Part shown: positions 34,291 through 45,205 of the stretch, piece by piece
Layout of the letters: each line of letters opens with the position of its first letter
Position numbering within the stretch: the stretch's first letter is position 1
Assembly (NCBI GenBank): GCA_030180135.1
Contig: CM058236.1
Location: 58,803,728 to 58,867,727 of the forward strand
Direction: 5' to 3'
Source of the DNA: Orychophragmus violaceus
Lineage: Eukaryota; Streptophyta; Magnoliopsida; Brassicales; Brassicaceae
Length of the DNA: 64,000 bases
Position numbers and translations under genes: made by a program
Notes under the pieces: model-generated
What the model saw: the letters and a program-made list of their open reading frames with translations, nothing else
What the model was told of the DNA's origin: nothing
Database searches by the model: none

Positions 34291-34823
34291 TCTGAAAATC
34301 GGGGGATCTTGTGAAAAATCACATAAATCTGATTTTGAGCTCGTTTTTACCTTCCCCAAACACTCAAAACTTTTAGTTACACCAATACCCAACAAACCCC
34401 AACCATTTTTATGCAAGAATAACCACTATCACAAGAGATCCAAATTTTAATTTTTTTTTAAAACGTGAATTAAAGAGATTTTTAGATGAAATTGGAGAGA
34501 AAATAAGAGAATAGAAGGTTGTGAGTTCTAATATAGAGTTTTGATGGCTCGAAATTGGTTGTGTGAGGCATTAGAAGCTCAAAATTGGTTGTTAATGGTG
34601 GTTGGGTGAATTGGAGAAGATGACAGTTTCGTAATTAAGTTAAATCTGAAAGGCTTTTTTGTCTTTTGGTAAAAATAGAAGTCTGGCGGTGGTATTATCG
34701 TGAATACACAGATTATTAGGAGGATATATTAGCGAAAAAGAGGCAGGAGAAGGAAGAGGGTACTTTCAGGGTTGACTTCAATTTTAGGGGCATTTTTGCA
34801 AACAGGCACAGCCCTATTTGGAT

Positions 34824-35250
34824 GTACACATTCTCATTTAGTATAGGTCTATGCATTTATTTCTTAGCGATGGTTCATATTGGTTCTATTGGGATATATG
34901 TTTTTCAGATAAAAAGTTTGGATCCATATAAAAATCGTTAGAGTTCTGGTCGGATTTTTGAGTTAGTTCCATCTAGATCCATCTTAGTTTGGTCTTAATA
35001 TTGAGAACCTGTAAATACCAAAAATATAATTAATATAGTGGTAAAAATATATTATACATAGAAAATAAAATGATATAAAAAGTAAAAAACTATCTATAAA
35101 TTTTTGTGTATATCAAAATCATTTATGTTAATATATAATCATATCAAATAAGTTAAGAAAAAATATTGATGAAATATAGACAAAAATTACCAAAAAATAA
35201 TAAAAAGCAGTTAAAGAATAAACAATAAGATAAAGAACGAGTTTATCTTT
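34824..35250. repeat. tandem ~520-bp AT-rich repeat, right part
   Basis: Resumes the unit interrupted at 29035 (GTACACATTCTCATTTAGT) and begins a third unit at about 35013, again with ATATAATTAATATAGTGGTA. Ends at about 35250. Confidence 0.85.
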
Positions 35251-35704
35251 ATAATTGACAAGTGTTTTTAAGCTTTTATTTACTCTCAAAATGGTTAATT
35301 ACTTATTTGCCCATAATGAAATTGAATTTTTACTATGTTAACCTTAGTTTATTTTGACAATTTATTGTTTTATAGATAAATACAATCTCATCTAAAAAAG
35401 TAAGATGATAAATATGAAAATATTTTAGTTTATACTAACCAATTTTAATTTTATTTTAGAGATAAGTATGATTTTATATAAAAATAAAATATAAGATAAT
35501 AAATATGAAAATATTTTTAAAATATGAGATTTAAATATTGATAAATATTATTGTTGTAAATATAAAATTTTATATAATATATTTGTATAATTTATGTGAA
35601 TTTTTAGTTTAGATAAATAAACACGATTATTAATATAATATCTATACTATGTTTAATTATAACTAATATGATATAAATATTTGTTTCATAATATTAGTAA
35701 TATA
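35251..35704. other. AT-rich spacer
   Basis: Very AT-rich sequence without ORFs or recognisable elements. Confidence 0.5.
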
Positions 35705-35707
35705 TAA

Positions 35708-36955
35708 GAGCATCTCTAATCTTGTGCCAAATTGAATGCCAAATTCCATTTTAGAATAAAATCTACTCCAATCCTATCTCATTTTCAATTGCAAAATGAC
35801 ATAATGCTATTTTTGATTCCAAATGTAGAACACTCTAAATTTTCAATTGCATTTTGCAATTGAACTTTTTTATTTATAAAACAATCCTTCAAATTTTAAA
35901 TATTTTTACTTTAAAACATAAATAATTATTTTGATGATAATTTCTTTTTATTGATAATTATAGTTACTAAAACACTCTTATCTCTAAAATAAAAATGCAA
36001 ATAATATTTTATTCAAATAGAAAACATAACAAAACATATCAAATTTAAAATATTTAAAATACTAAAAATAAAAACAACAGAAATTAAATTTAGTACAACA
36101 ACAATTAGACATTTACTGAACTAAAACTCTGGTAAATCGCCTCCGGGTCCACCTAAACCACCAAAATATTGTCCAAATGAAGTGGATTGAGGCGGATTTT
36201 GTTGGTATTGTTGCTGTTCGGCCCTTTTTCGTAAAATCCGTGTTTGTTCACTTGGTCGCTGAGAGGGAGATTCACCACTAATGATCTCATCGTCATTTAT
36301 ATTCGGAGAAAATGAAGACAAACCTGGAAATGCTTGTGTAGCAGAATCATTGTTAAAGTTTTCTGTGTGTAGAGGTGACACCATCTTGTTCTTTCGTCTT
36401 TGATTATGCATTGATTATGCAAATACCAAGTTGACCATGCAAAAACCAATAAGTTTGACTATGCATGAAATATGACACGACATTTCCCACTATATAGCCA
36501 TCTTGTTCTTTAGTCTTTGATTATGCAAATACCAATTTATATGGTAGATTATGACCTTTGGATTTGGCATGCTTATTTTGGAATGCCGGGCACTAATAAT
36601 GACATCAATGTTCTAGAATCTTCCCATCTTTTCTCCATTTTTGCTCGAGGTATTGCTCCTCCTGTTCATTATACGATACAAGGAAATTAGTATAATATGG
36701 GTTATTATTTGGCTGATGGTATATATCCGAAATGGTCCAACATAGTACAAACTTTTCACGAGCCAATAGGTGCAAAGAAAAAATATTTTGAAGAAAATAT
36801 GTATAATTTGTAATTAATAATAAAATAGAAAAAAATATATTTAAAATATTCAATTTCAAATGGAATATAGAATAATATATTGTAGAGAAACCCAATTGCA
36901 TTTTGCATTTTTTCCATATTGGAATGAAAAATGCAATTGAACATTGGAGATGCTC
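35708..36955 (-). mobile_element. PIF/Harbinger-type element, non-autonomous
   Basis: Terminal inverted repeat GAGCATCTC at 35708 and GAGATGCTC at 36955, flanked by TAA target-site duplications (35705-35707 and 36956-36958). 3-bp TTA/TAA duplications and such ends are typical of Harbinger and Tourist elements. Length 1248 bp. Subterminal sequence repeats the word CAATTGCAAAATG and related forms. It carries two small minus-strand ORFs but no DDE transposase. Confidence 0.85.
36121..36411 (-). CDS. small ORF inside the Harbinger element
   Basis: 96 residues, Ser, Pro and Gln rich (TRILRKRAEQQQYQQNPP) with a Gly-rich end (YFGGLGGPGGDLP). It may be a leftover of the accessory Myb-like ORF of Harbinger elements, but no diagnostic domain is visible. 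An adjacent minus-strand ORF (36605-36901) includes QEEQYLEQKWRKDGKI; both are probably decayed. Confidence 0.35.
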   Translation of the reverse strand: MHNQRRKNKMVSPLHTENFNNDSATQAFPGLSSFSPNINDDEIISGESPSQRPSEQTRILRKRAEQQQYQQNPPQSTSFGQYFGGLGGPGGDLPEF

Positions 36956-36979
36956 TAAGTTATTATCGTATAGTGTAAT

Positions 36980-37594
36980 TGATTTTTTTTAGTCCACAAC
37001 GATTTTCATTAGAAAGCATGTTGGGCTGAGTACAAAGCAGAAGCATTATTACAAAGGAGAGAAAAGAGTAAATGGTCGAATGTGTCCCAATACGATCTGG
37101 TCAACTCGAGAAGACCGCGTAAGAGACACGTGGTCTGACTCTCGGACACGCATCAGTACCACCCGAGTTCTGTCCATGCACACCGGAGGCGATGAATCGC
37201 GGACAAACGATGCCGGTAGATTTCTCTGTACAACATGCCTGGTTTGCTGATCAAGCATCGAGGAGAAGATTCGCCGGATAAAATAGTTAGAAAGGGATGA
37301 AATCGCCACACCTCAAATCCTCTGTTGCATCTGGAGATGATGAACCGCGAGCTAGGCCCAATCTTTTGACCTAGCAGAAAAGTGCCGAGCTAATCTGATC
37401 TTACTGTCGCATACCACGAACCATGCTAGGAGACACAAAGCTGCGAAACGGACTGCCTTTGCGAAATAGAAGATCAGGAAGAGTAGATAAGCCTGAGACA
37501 TCAACGAACAAATCTCCAGCGGAGTTAGATCGAGGAAATCCGGACCAACCCGGAGAAAAACACCCGATATAAGTCGGGAAAACGACCAAACATT
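36980..37594 (-). mobile_element. probable LINE 3' end
   Basis: On the minus strand the segment ends CTAATGAAAATCGTTGTGGA followed by an A-rich tail (36987-37008 region), as at the 3' end of many plant L1-like elements. Short minus-strand ORFs (37049-37309, 37401-37589) have no domain I can name. The left part of the element, if any, was cut by the copia insertion at 37595. Confidence 0.4.
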
Positions 37595-37802
37595 TGTTGC
37601 AACCTTTATCTCAGTGCCTTTAGTGTTTCTTTAGTGTCTCTTGCTAAAGAGATGGAGGAACTTGTGTATATTGATCAATCGAATGTACAGCATATATATA
37701 CAACATCACGCAAGCCCTAGAGTACCATAACAGACACGATATACTCTAGGATATTCTAACTACTTGTAACTGAAATATATAGTACATATACGCTATCTAA
37801 TA
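37595..37802 (-). repeat. 3' LTR of the deleted copia element
   Basis: 208 bp, one end TGTTGCAACC (plus strand), the other CTATCTAATA next to the polypurine tract, where TG has probably mutated to TA. Short LTR with a TATATATA word. Confidence 0.75.
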
Positions 37803-37809
37803 CTCCCCC

Positions 37810-38133
37810 TCAAACTGGAGTGTGTAGATTACGAACACCCAGCTTGCCCAACAAGTAATGGAATTGGTCTCGTCTTAGCGCCTTAGTAAAGATATCAGCC
37901 TTCTGCTCAGTTGTCTTCATGTATCGTGTTTGAATTATAACGGCATGTACAACATCCCGAACATAGTGACAATCAACTTCAATGTGCTTTGTTCGTTCGT
38001 GAAAAACAGGATTGTTTGTGATATGTATAGCCGCCTGATTGTCACAGTAAAATGGAACCGGCTTTGAGTAACGGATACCAAGACTCCGAAGCAGAGAGAG
38101 AGTCCAAGTGAGCTCACGCTGCGTGTAGGCCAT
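37810..38133 (-). pseudogene. copia RNase H fragment
   Basis: Contains the RNase H motif YCDNQAAIHI, the HIEVDCH motif and the typical copia C-terminus with ADIFTKAL. It is separated by a frame change from the upstream polymerase part. It would degrade the RNA strand of the hybrid in an intact element. Confidence 0.85.
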
Positions 38134-38190
38134 AGCCCTATATTCAGCTTCTGATGACGAACACGAAACCGTCCGTTGTTTCTTCGTCTT

Positions 38191-38918
38191 CTAGGACACC
38201 AAAGATTCTCCAAGTAGAATTGCATATCCGGTGAGAGATTTGCGAGAAACTGGACACGAGGCCCAGTCCGAATCGCAATAAGCCGAAAGTGTAAGAGGAG
38301 AATCTGCCGAATAAAATATGCCTTGTCCTGGTTCATGCTTAAGATATCGAACACACCTCAAGGCAGCTTCCCAATGGCGCTGTCTTGGTTGCTGCATGAA
38401 CTGAGCTAAAACATGGACGACATAACTTAATTCAGGACGAGTAATGACGAGATAAACCAGCCGACCCACAAGACGACGATACTGATGTGGATCCGCAAAC
38501 AATGGCCCTTCATCCTTCGCCAAGCCATGGTTTTGTTCAAGAGGAGTATCAGCTGGACGTGCGTCGTTGAGACACATTCCGAAATAACATCCAACGCATA
38601 CTTGCGTTGACAAATATATAGTCCAGCTGCACCTCGAGAGACTTCAATGCCAAGAAAGTACTTTAAAGGTCCAAGATCCTTCATGTGAAAGCAATCACTT
38701 ATATAAGACTTGAACTTTGCAATAAGAGCATGGTCATTTCCACCAATGACCAGATCATCCACGTACACAAGAATGTACATAACCGAGTTGCCACGATTAT
38801 AAGTAAATAAGGAATAGTCGGAGTAGTTCTGCACAAAACCAAAACCGACTAACGCCTTGGATAACTTTGCGAACCAACAGCGCGGAGCCTGACGTAATCC
38901 ATAGATAGATTTGCGCAA
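38191..38918 (-). pseudogene. copia reverse transcriptase fragment, frameshifted
   Basis: Frame one (38427-38918) begins after a stop and contains SIYGLRQAPRCWF, the YVDD motif (38754-38765) and DLGPLKYFLGIEV. It shifts near 38600 into frame two (38191-38613), which carries RRLVGRLVYLVITRPELSY and YCDSDWASC. At least one nonsense codon and two frameshifts make it non-functional. Confidence 0.88.
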
Positions 38919-38963
38919 TTTGCAAACCTGATTCTTACGATCCGAAGAATACCCAGGTGGTAG

Positions 38964-40469
38964 TCACATATAGACTTCCTCAGTGAGATCCCCATGAAGG
39001 AAGGCATTGTGCACATCCATCTGATGAAGCTCCCAATTCTTCGCAGCTGCCACCCGAAGCAAGATCCGCACTGTTGTCATTTTAACAACCGGAGCAAACG
39101 TTTCTTTGAAATCCATACCTTCCTTCTGATTGTTTCCCATAACCACCAGTCGTGCCTTGAAGCGTTCAATCTGGCCACTAGAAAGATACTTTATCTTGAA
39201 CACCCATTTGGACCCAATAACATGTTTGCCCGGTGGCAGTGTGACAATGTCCCAAGTCTGGTTCTGATCTAAAGCAGTAAACTCATTGGTTATAGCTTTG
39301 CGCCAACGAGGATCCTTAGCAGCTTCTTTGTATGATGCCGGCTCCGAGTGTTCATTAATTGACGCAAGAAACGCCTGATGAACAAACGAAAATTGTTCAC
39401 AAGAAACATAATTGGTGATAGGATATAGTACCTTATTTGAAGACATTTGAGAAGTGCCGGGTGAGGGACGCGTGATAGGGGCAGTGATTTTCTGAGCCGA
39501 ATAAAGTTCATAATCTTTCAACAAAACTGACTGTGAACGGTGACGAAATCCCCGACCCAGTTCAGACTCCAAGTTCTCTTGATTCGGAGCAACGTTGTTC
39601 GTAGGAGCTCCCCCTGAATGTCCAGGAGCCTCTACCGTGGATGGTGGTTCAAGCGAAGCTCCCCCTGAAGGTCCAGGAACCTCGACCGTAGGCTGTGGTG
39701 AAGGAGCTTGCTCCAGTTCAATATGCTCAGAATCATATACCGCAGGATGAGGTGTAGAATCTGATTGAATTGCAGGCTCCATATCCGCAATTGTTTCAGT
39801 AGAAGGAAACACTCCTTCCATAAACTTAACATCACGCGAAACAAACTTCTGGCCCGTGAGAGGGTCAAAGACAATCCATCCCTTCTTGCAAAACTCATAA
39901 CCAAGAAAGATACATCTGGTACTCCGTTCATCAAACTTGTCGTGTGATCGTAATATCCGACGAGCATAGCATAATGATCTAAACACCCGTAGCTGAGAGT
40001 AATCCGGTGCAGCAGAGTAGAGGAGTTCGTATGGTGTTTTACCCTTCAACAGTACTGATGGAGTACGGTTGATGAGATATGTAGCTGCCATAACTGCTTC
40101 TCCCCAAAACCGTGTAGGTAAGCCCGCTTGGAACAACAATGACCGAGCAATATTGAGAATGTGACGGTGCTTCCTCTCGACTCGGCCATTCTGTTGTGGT
40201 GTCGCTACACAGGATGTTTGATGAGCAATACCCATGGATTGAAAATAGTCACGCATACATACGAACTCCGTTCCGTTATCACTGCGCACTATTTTCACCT
40301 TGTGAGTAAATTGTCTTTCGACAAAGCTAATGAATCGTTTCAGAGCTGACGAAACCTCTGACTTTTCGAGTAATAAAATGGTCCAGACTGCTCTAGTATT
40401 GTCATCGACAATCGTTAGGAAATAACGAGCACCACTTAAAGATTGAATATGATAAGGACCCCATAAGTC
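38964..40469 (-). pseudogene. copia integrase core and start of reverse transcriptase
   Basis: The frame is open from the breakpoint at 40469 (DLWGPYHIQSLSGARYF) through KIVRSDNGTEFVC and QQNGRVERKHR, the D and E positions of the integrase, to the GKTPYELLY and FLGYE motifs and then WVFKIKYLSSGQIERFKARL of reverse transcriptase. It ends at a stop (38964-38966) where the frame otherwise continues into 38918. The integrase zinc-binding region is missing. Confidence 0.88.
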
Positions 40470-40533
40470 GGATATACTCTAGGATATTCTAACTACTTGT
40501 AACTGAAATATATAGTACATATACGCTATCTAA

Positions 40534-40829
40534 TATCTCTCTTTGGTGGTTTTTGTGTGATGTTGAGATTTCTTGAAATCGTAGTATTCTCAACTAAAGT
40601 TCCTTTAACATTCGCAAATCCCACGCTCTGATCCTTCAACAAACTTAAAATAACATACTACAATAATAGACAATTGGACCTTTTGAGCTAAATCATACAA
40701 ATAAAGGCGAAACATTGATATATTTCAGGATACAGTTTCATTTGGTCTTTTACTTCACCTTGGAATAGAACTCAAGGACACAAGTTTTGTCTCTCTTTGG
40801 TGGTGTATGTGAGATTTTTTCTGAGTATT
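40534..40829 (-). pseudogene. 3' end of a lost REM gene, with duplicated flank
   Basis: On the minus strand 40745-40800 reads RDKTCVLEFYSKVK and stop, matching the end of REM-A (GDTSCVLKFCSKVK). Its 3' flank (TCTCTCTTTGGTGG... ACATTCGCAAATCC) recurs at 40787 and, beyond the Tat insertion, at 52007 (ACATTCGCAAAACC). So two REM 3' ends stood in tandem before the Tat element landed between the second flank and REM-A. Confidence 0.75.
40825..40829. repeat. target-site duplication GTATT of the Tat element (pair at 52002-52006)
   Basis: GTATT immediately precedes the left LTR (starts 40830) and immediately follows the right LTR (ends 52001). A perfect 5-bp duplication is the normal result of Ty3/gypsy integration and proves the element is bounded correctly. 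Confidence 0.93.
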
Positions 40830-41370
40830 TGTAAGATCTCAACTCGTTCTATCCGAGAATAGAAAGAGTTTTAGGGTTTGTGAATTAGGGATTCTAAAAG
40901 AAGGATTAATGAACGCGGTGAGATGAAGGAAATTAGGGTTTATAGCCGGCGTTTCCAAGTCGGAAGCCGGTAAAAGGGTGTTTAAAGTCGCCGGAGAGAT
41001 TTTAGGTCAAAAGTCGCTCTAAAGTCTCTCAAGCCGACAATGTTAAGAAAAGCGTGTTTATTGAATGAATATCCAGTTCCCTTATATAGGGTTACAAGTC
41101 GGTTTACATAAAAAAGGAAAATGAGATAAACACGGAATATTTCCTAGAATCTCGACTTTTTATCTTTATCGGAATATTTCCCTTTCTTCCGACTTCGGCG
41201 CGCGGCGCTCTTACGTTTGACACCTCCCAAATCCTAATGTAAGTCGGCCGCCCTAAGTTTGGTTTAACCTAAGTTTTACCGACTTGGGCTTTATTTCCGA
41301 CTTTCCATTTTGGGCCGACCTAAACTCATGAATAGGCCTTCTTAGGAAAGTGCTAATCTTGACTCTAACA
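40830..41370 (-). repeat. 3' LTR of the Tat element
   Basis: TGTAAGATCT...GACTCTAACA in plus-strand view. Compared by eye with 51461-52001 the only difference is T at 41232 against C at 51863. Confidence 0.95.
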
Positions 41371-41373
41371 ATA

Positions 41374-41388
41374 AGCCCCCCCCCCAGT
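41374..41388 (-). other. polypurine tract of the Tat element
   Basis: The minus strand reads CTGGGGGGGGGGCTTAT next to the 3' LTR, the position where plus-strand DNA synthesis is primed. Confidence 0.8.
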
Positions 41389-41864
41389 GTGGCGACTTGA
41401 AGTCAAGTCGGCATTACGAGGAGTTAACCTATGGTTTGAGAAATGATTTAGGTTAGGCCCACGTCATATTTAAGGCCTGTATTCGTCTTTCTGCGAATTT
41501 TATCCCTTTTCCAGCCCATATTCTTAATGGACCGTCCTAGCTTGGCCTGGAGAAGTAATATCTGCTGAACCGGTCCTGGATTCGACGATGGTCGATTAAA
41601 ACCGGAATCAAATTTTCGGTTTAAACACGATACACGAAGCGTCGCCTAGGTAACGATGCGCCTCGGTTCCTGCGCCGTCATTTTTGCTTATAAATACCCT
41701 TCTCCTTCTTCATTTTCACCATTTCGTTCAAGTGGAAGAATTTGTAGAAGGTACTCTCCTCTCTCTTTTATTTATTTCCGGCTGTTGCTCCGCCTGGTTT
41801 TTTAGGAATTTTTAGATCAAACACTCCTTGTTTGCCTGTGTTCTTCGTTTGTTCTTCCGAAAGT

Positions 41865-44564
41865 ATGTCTTTGATCCGATGTTCGTCAAGTAAAGACAAG
41901 GAGATCGTTACTGTCTCATCTGCTGAAGATTCGTCAAGCCGACATAGCAGTTCTTCGACTTCGTCATCTGCTTCCACCTCATCGGATTTAAGGAATCACC
42001 CCGGATACCGCGCGGCTGAAGATTTCATTCGTCGTCGAGAGGTCGCTCAATGCACTGATACCGCAAGTAGTTCGGGCCGAGATGCCCCTTTAATTCCGAG
42101 TTTACGAGATTCTGATTCCGACGACTTGGATGGGAATGTGAACGTCGAGGGTTCTGAACCAGTCTCTGATGCTCCATCTGTTGGTGCATTCCCTGCTTCT
42201 GCCGAGTTGTATGGAAATGTTTTCGAGACCCGCTCCGACATTGCATCAGTGACTTCTGTGCTTAAAGGATGTGGAGCTGATCCTAGAATCAAATTTCTCA
42301 TCCCTTGCACGCTTGATCGTCCTTGGACTCCCCCATCCGGCTACATGACTCTGTACGAGTCTTATTTTGCTAACACTCATGCCGGAGGGTCTCGTCTTTG
42401 GCTGCCTCTTCCCGATTTGCTTGTTTCCTACTGTCATCGTCGCGAGATTGCTATCTCCCAGCTTTCAGCTGTCGCTGTCCGTCATATGGTCAGCCTTCTT
42501 GTGCTTGGTGCCGAGGCCGATGTGACGATTACGGCTAGCTTTTTTGAGGAGGCGGCTTCCATCAACCGGATGAAAACCAGCCCGGGTTGTTTTGCTGTTA
42601 AGTTGAAGAGTGGCAATCGTGTTGTGACTGACGCTCCGAACAAGATTAGTAACTGGCAAAGAAGTTATTTTTATGTTGAGTTGTCCTCACTTGTTGTTCC
42701 TGACGATCATCGGGAACTTATCAGGACGGCATGGAATATGGATTTTGGTAGACATCGTTCTGATTTGATTACTCAGTCGGTCGTGATGATTTACTTATTT
42801 CTGTTTTGCTGTTGCAGTGCATCATCCATTTTTGAAGCCGTATCCAGACCATTTCTTCCTCATTCTTCAGAAGATCCAAGCTCTCGGCCTTCGTAAGTGG
42901 TCGGATTTTACCCGAGATCGCATCGGCAAGTCTCTCCCGAGGATCTCTAAAGGTAATTCCCTGGCCCCTTTTTTTTTTTGTTCCTCTGTAGGTCGTCTTC
43001 TTTCGGTTATACGTAATATTGTTTCTTCGTTTCTTTTCTCAGTTAAGTGGAATACCAAGTTGAAAGTCGCTCCGGAACAGCTAATTAAGTCGAAGAAGAT
43101 GGGCAAAGTGAAGAAGATCTCCACCGTTGATTACTCTAAAAAGATCTCTGCCAAACCTTCCTCATCTCAAACGCCGAAGGAAAAGGCGACGTCCTTGTCT
43201 GCTCAAGATAAAAACAAGGACAAGGCGGCCGTTGGCGGGAAATCTGTTGACCCTCAAGTCGAAGCCGCTGCTGGCCCGGTAGTGGCGGCTTTGCCTGCCA
43301 AGACGTCTACCGATGTTCCAACCAAGAAGAGACCAGCTGAAGGGGCATCGATTCAAGAGAGGCCGACGAAGAGAGCCGCTACCGATGGTGAAACTGCTAT
43401 TGAAAGCAGTCTTCAGACTAAGGAGGCTAGCGAACCCGGAAAGCCTAAGAATCCTTGGAGGCGATTTTACGAAGATTCTGGGGACATTGCTGATGCATCT
43501 GGCGTGTTGAAGCCGTTTGTGACTCGTAAGGAGTTGATCCTCGCTCGTCCTCGGGGTCCATCGAAAAGCGGGGCCGTCCATCCGTCAATCCATAATTTCA
43601 CTTTTCAGTACGAGAGTGAAATCCCTTTTATCGACAATCCAAAGGCGTGCTTTGACATGCTTACGTGTATCCGCGGGAACGACTTGGATTGGCCCAAAAT
43701 TCAGGATCTCCCTCATTCTGACGCTATTGTCAACTTAAAGCAAGCTGAGGCAGCGGTAATTCCCACGACTTCTTTTCTTTTGACAGTTTTTGTTTCTGCC
43801 TCGATCTGATTCGATTCGTTTTTCAGATGATAGCGGCTTCCAATCGTGTGGCCCTCGAGGGTACTCATACGGCTAAGAAGCTCACCGATGCTGTTGTGAA
43901 AAGAGATGGTCTTCTGAAGAAGGCGAAAGAAGAGAAAGACGCGTTGGAGGCGAGAAACTTGGTTCTCGCTAACAAGCTCCGGGATGCTGAAGAGAAACTT
44001 CGCAAGTCTGAGGAGAAAGCGAAGGCTGACCACGTCGCGTTTCAGAAACAGCGGGAGTCCTTTACTGATTTCGTTAGAAAGGAGCGGGATCGTGTTGACG
44101 CGGCAGCGAGAGCCAAGGCGCAAATCCACTTCGATCTTTTTCAGCAATATATAAAGGATCAGGAGGTTGCGACTTCTCTTCAGATCGAGTTTGGCCAGAT
44201 TTCTGGTCTTAAGAAGTGCCTGTTGAAGCTTCATGGTGAAGGTATCCCGATCCCTCAGTCGATTTTAGACCAGGTTGCGGCCGACGAAGCTGTGGCTGAT
44301 GCTAAGTTCGACAATCTGAGTGTCGTAACTAAGGATGAGTTAACTTTTGCTCTTTCACCGATCCATCATCCTCTCCTGAACCTTTCTCGCGACTCTCCGC
44401 CTCGTACTCCCAGAGACGTGGACGAATTTGGTACTAATCTCGGCGTGATTCCCGACGAAGTTCCTAATGATCTTGTAAAGTCAGTTAATCAGGAGGTCGC
44501 GGCTTTGAGTGGCGGTCCAGATGCGAACATCGAGAAGGATGGTGTCGGGAAGTCGGCAGTTTAG
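41865..44564 (+). CDS. antisense ORF of the Tat element, putative gypsy-type transposon protein, 4 exons
   Basis: Lies on the strand opposite to gag-pol. A consistent model has exons 41865-42747, 42818-42952, 43043-43755 and 43827-44564, GT-AG introns of 70, 90 and 71 bp, and 822 codons. The N-terminal 100 residues are Ser-rich and acidic. Residues about 145-260 (PWTPPSGYMTLYESYF, SRLWLPLPDLLVSYC) match the putative gypsy-type transposon family (PF04195-like). The third exon is Lys/Ala-rich and the fourth is a long coiled coil (KRDGLLKKAKEEKDALEARN). Tat elements are known to carry such antisense ORFs; the function is unknown. Intron 1 is the least certain part (a 38-bp alternative is possible). 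Confidence 0.75.
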
Positions 44565-45205
44565 CCAGGATAATGTAGCCTATGCTTTGATGTATTTTAT
44601 TTCTTTCTTTTGTAAAACCCTTGATTCTCCTTTTGAGTTTGTAACAAACCTTAACTTTATTCTATGGAACTTTTTAGTCTAAAGGTAGTTCAGTCTCAGA
44701 GGAATCGGTGGTTGACTTTTGATTGGTAAGCCGTGCTGGCTACTAATATCTTGGATAATTTTTAACCAAGTCATGATAACCGAACTAATCTTGTATCAAG
44801 TGAGTTTTGCTGGTTTCAATTCAAATTTGAAACGCTCGTGCAGACTCATCATCATACTAAAATAATTAGTAATTTCGTGACTTTTTGAGTAGTCGGACTA
44901 ATCTTGTATCAAGTCTATTGCCAAGTTTTTAAACGATTTAGCGACTTTCAAGTAGTCGGACTAGTCTCGTATTAAGCTTGCCATTTTTGACTTGAACAAT
45001 TTAGCGACTCTCTGTCATGAGGCGGTTTGCGAGACTTACAAATGCTCGGCTTTGTTCTAAGGGCGGGAGAATGTGCGAGTCTTTTTACGCCCGACTTATT
45101 CATTATCTCCTACCACGAAGAATTCGCGGGACGGATCCCGGCTTTTCCTTACCACGATGTGCACCTCGTGCGCAAGGAAGACCACGCCCCTGGCCAGGAG
45201 GCGTG
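44565..45205. other. Tat 3' region with diverged repeats
   Basis: Non-coding. The phrase CTAATCTTGTATCAAGT occurs at about 44782 and 44899, with a variant (CTAGTCTCGTATTAAGC) at 44959, followed by ATTTAGCGACT words. They look like decayed tandem units. No other feature is seen. Confidence 0.55.

Larger units (their letters stand above)
29036..34814 (+). mobile_element. Mutator-like (MULE) element, copy B, inverted relative to copy A
   Basis: Flanked by the 9-bp direct repeat TATTTGGAT (29027-29035 and 34815-34823). Ends: GGGGGGAATTGCTAAAAATG at the left and, read inward, GGGCTGTGCCTGTTTGCAAAA at the right. It is the reverse complement of copy A over nearly the full length, including the palindrome arrays and the internal duplication. 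It is longer because an ~814-bp GC-rich segment (32213-33026) replaces about 190 bp. No transposase is found. Confidence 0.82.
37595..40533 (-). mobile_element. internally deleted Ty1/copia element
   Basis: Minus strand: 3' LTR 37595-37802, polypurine tract (TTTGAGGGGGAGTA, 37800-37813), then RNase H, reverse transcriptase and the integrase core up to 40469. There it joins directly to 64 bp (40470-40533) that repeat the outer end of the LTR (37739-37802). Gag, protease, the integrase zinc region, primer site and most of the 5' LTR are deleted. The flanks ACATT and TCTCT do not match, so the insertion site has also changed. Confidence 0.85.

Noticed and set aside
14026..34814. One giant fold-back element with the two Mutator-like copies as its arms
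   Set aside because: Each copy has its own 9-bp target duplication and its own terminal pair, so they are two insertions.
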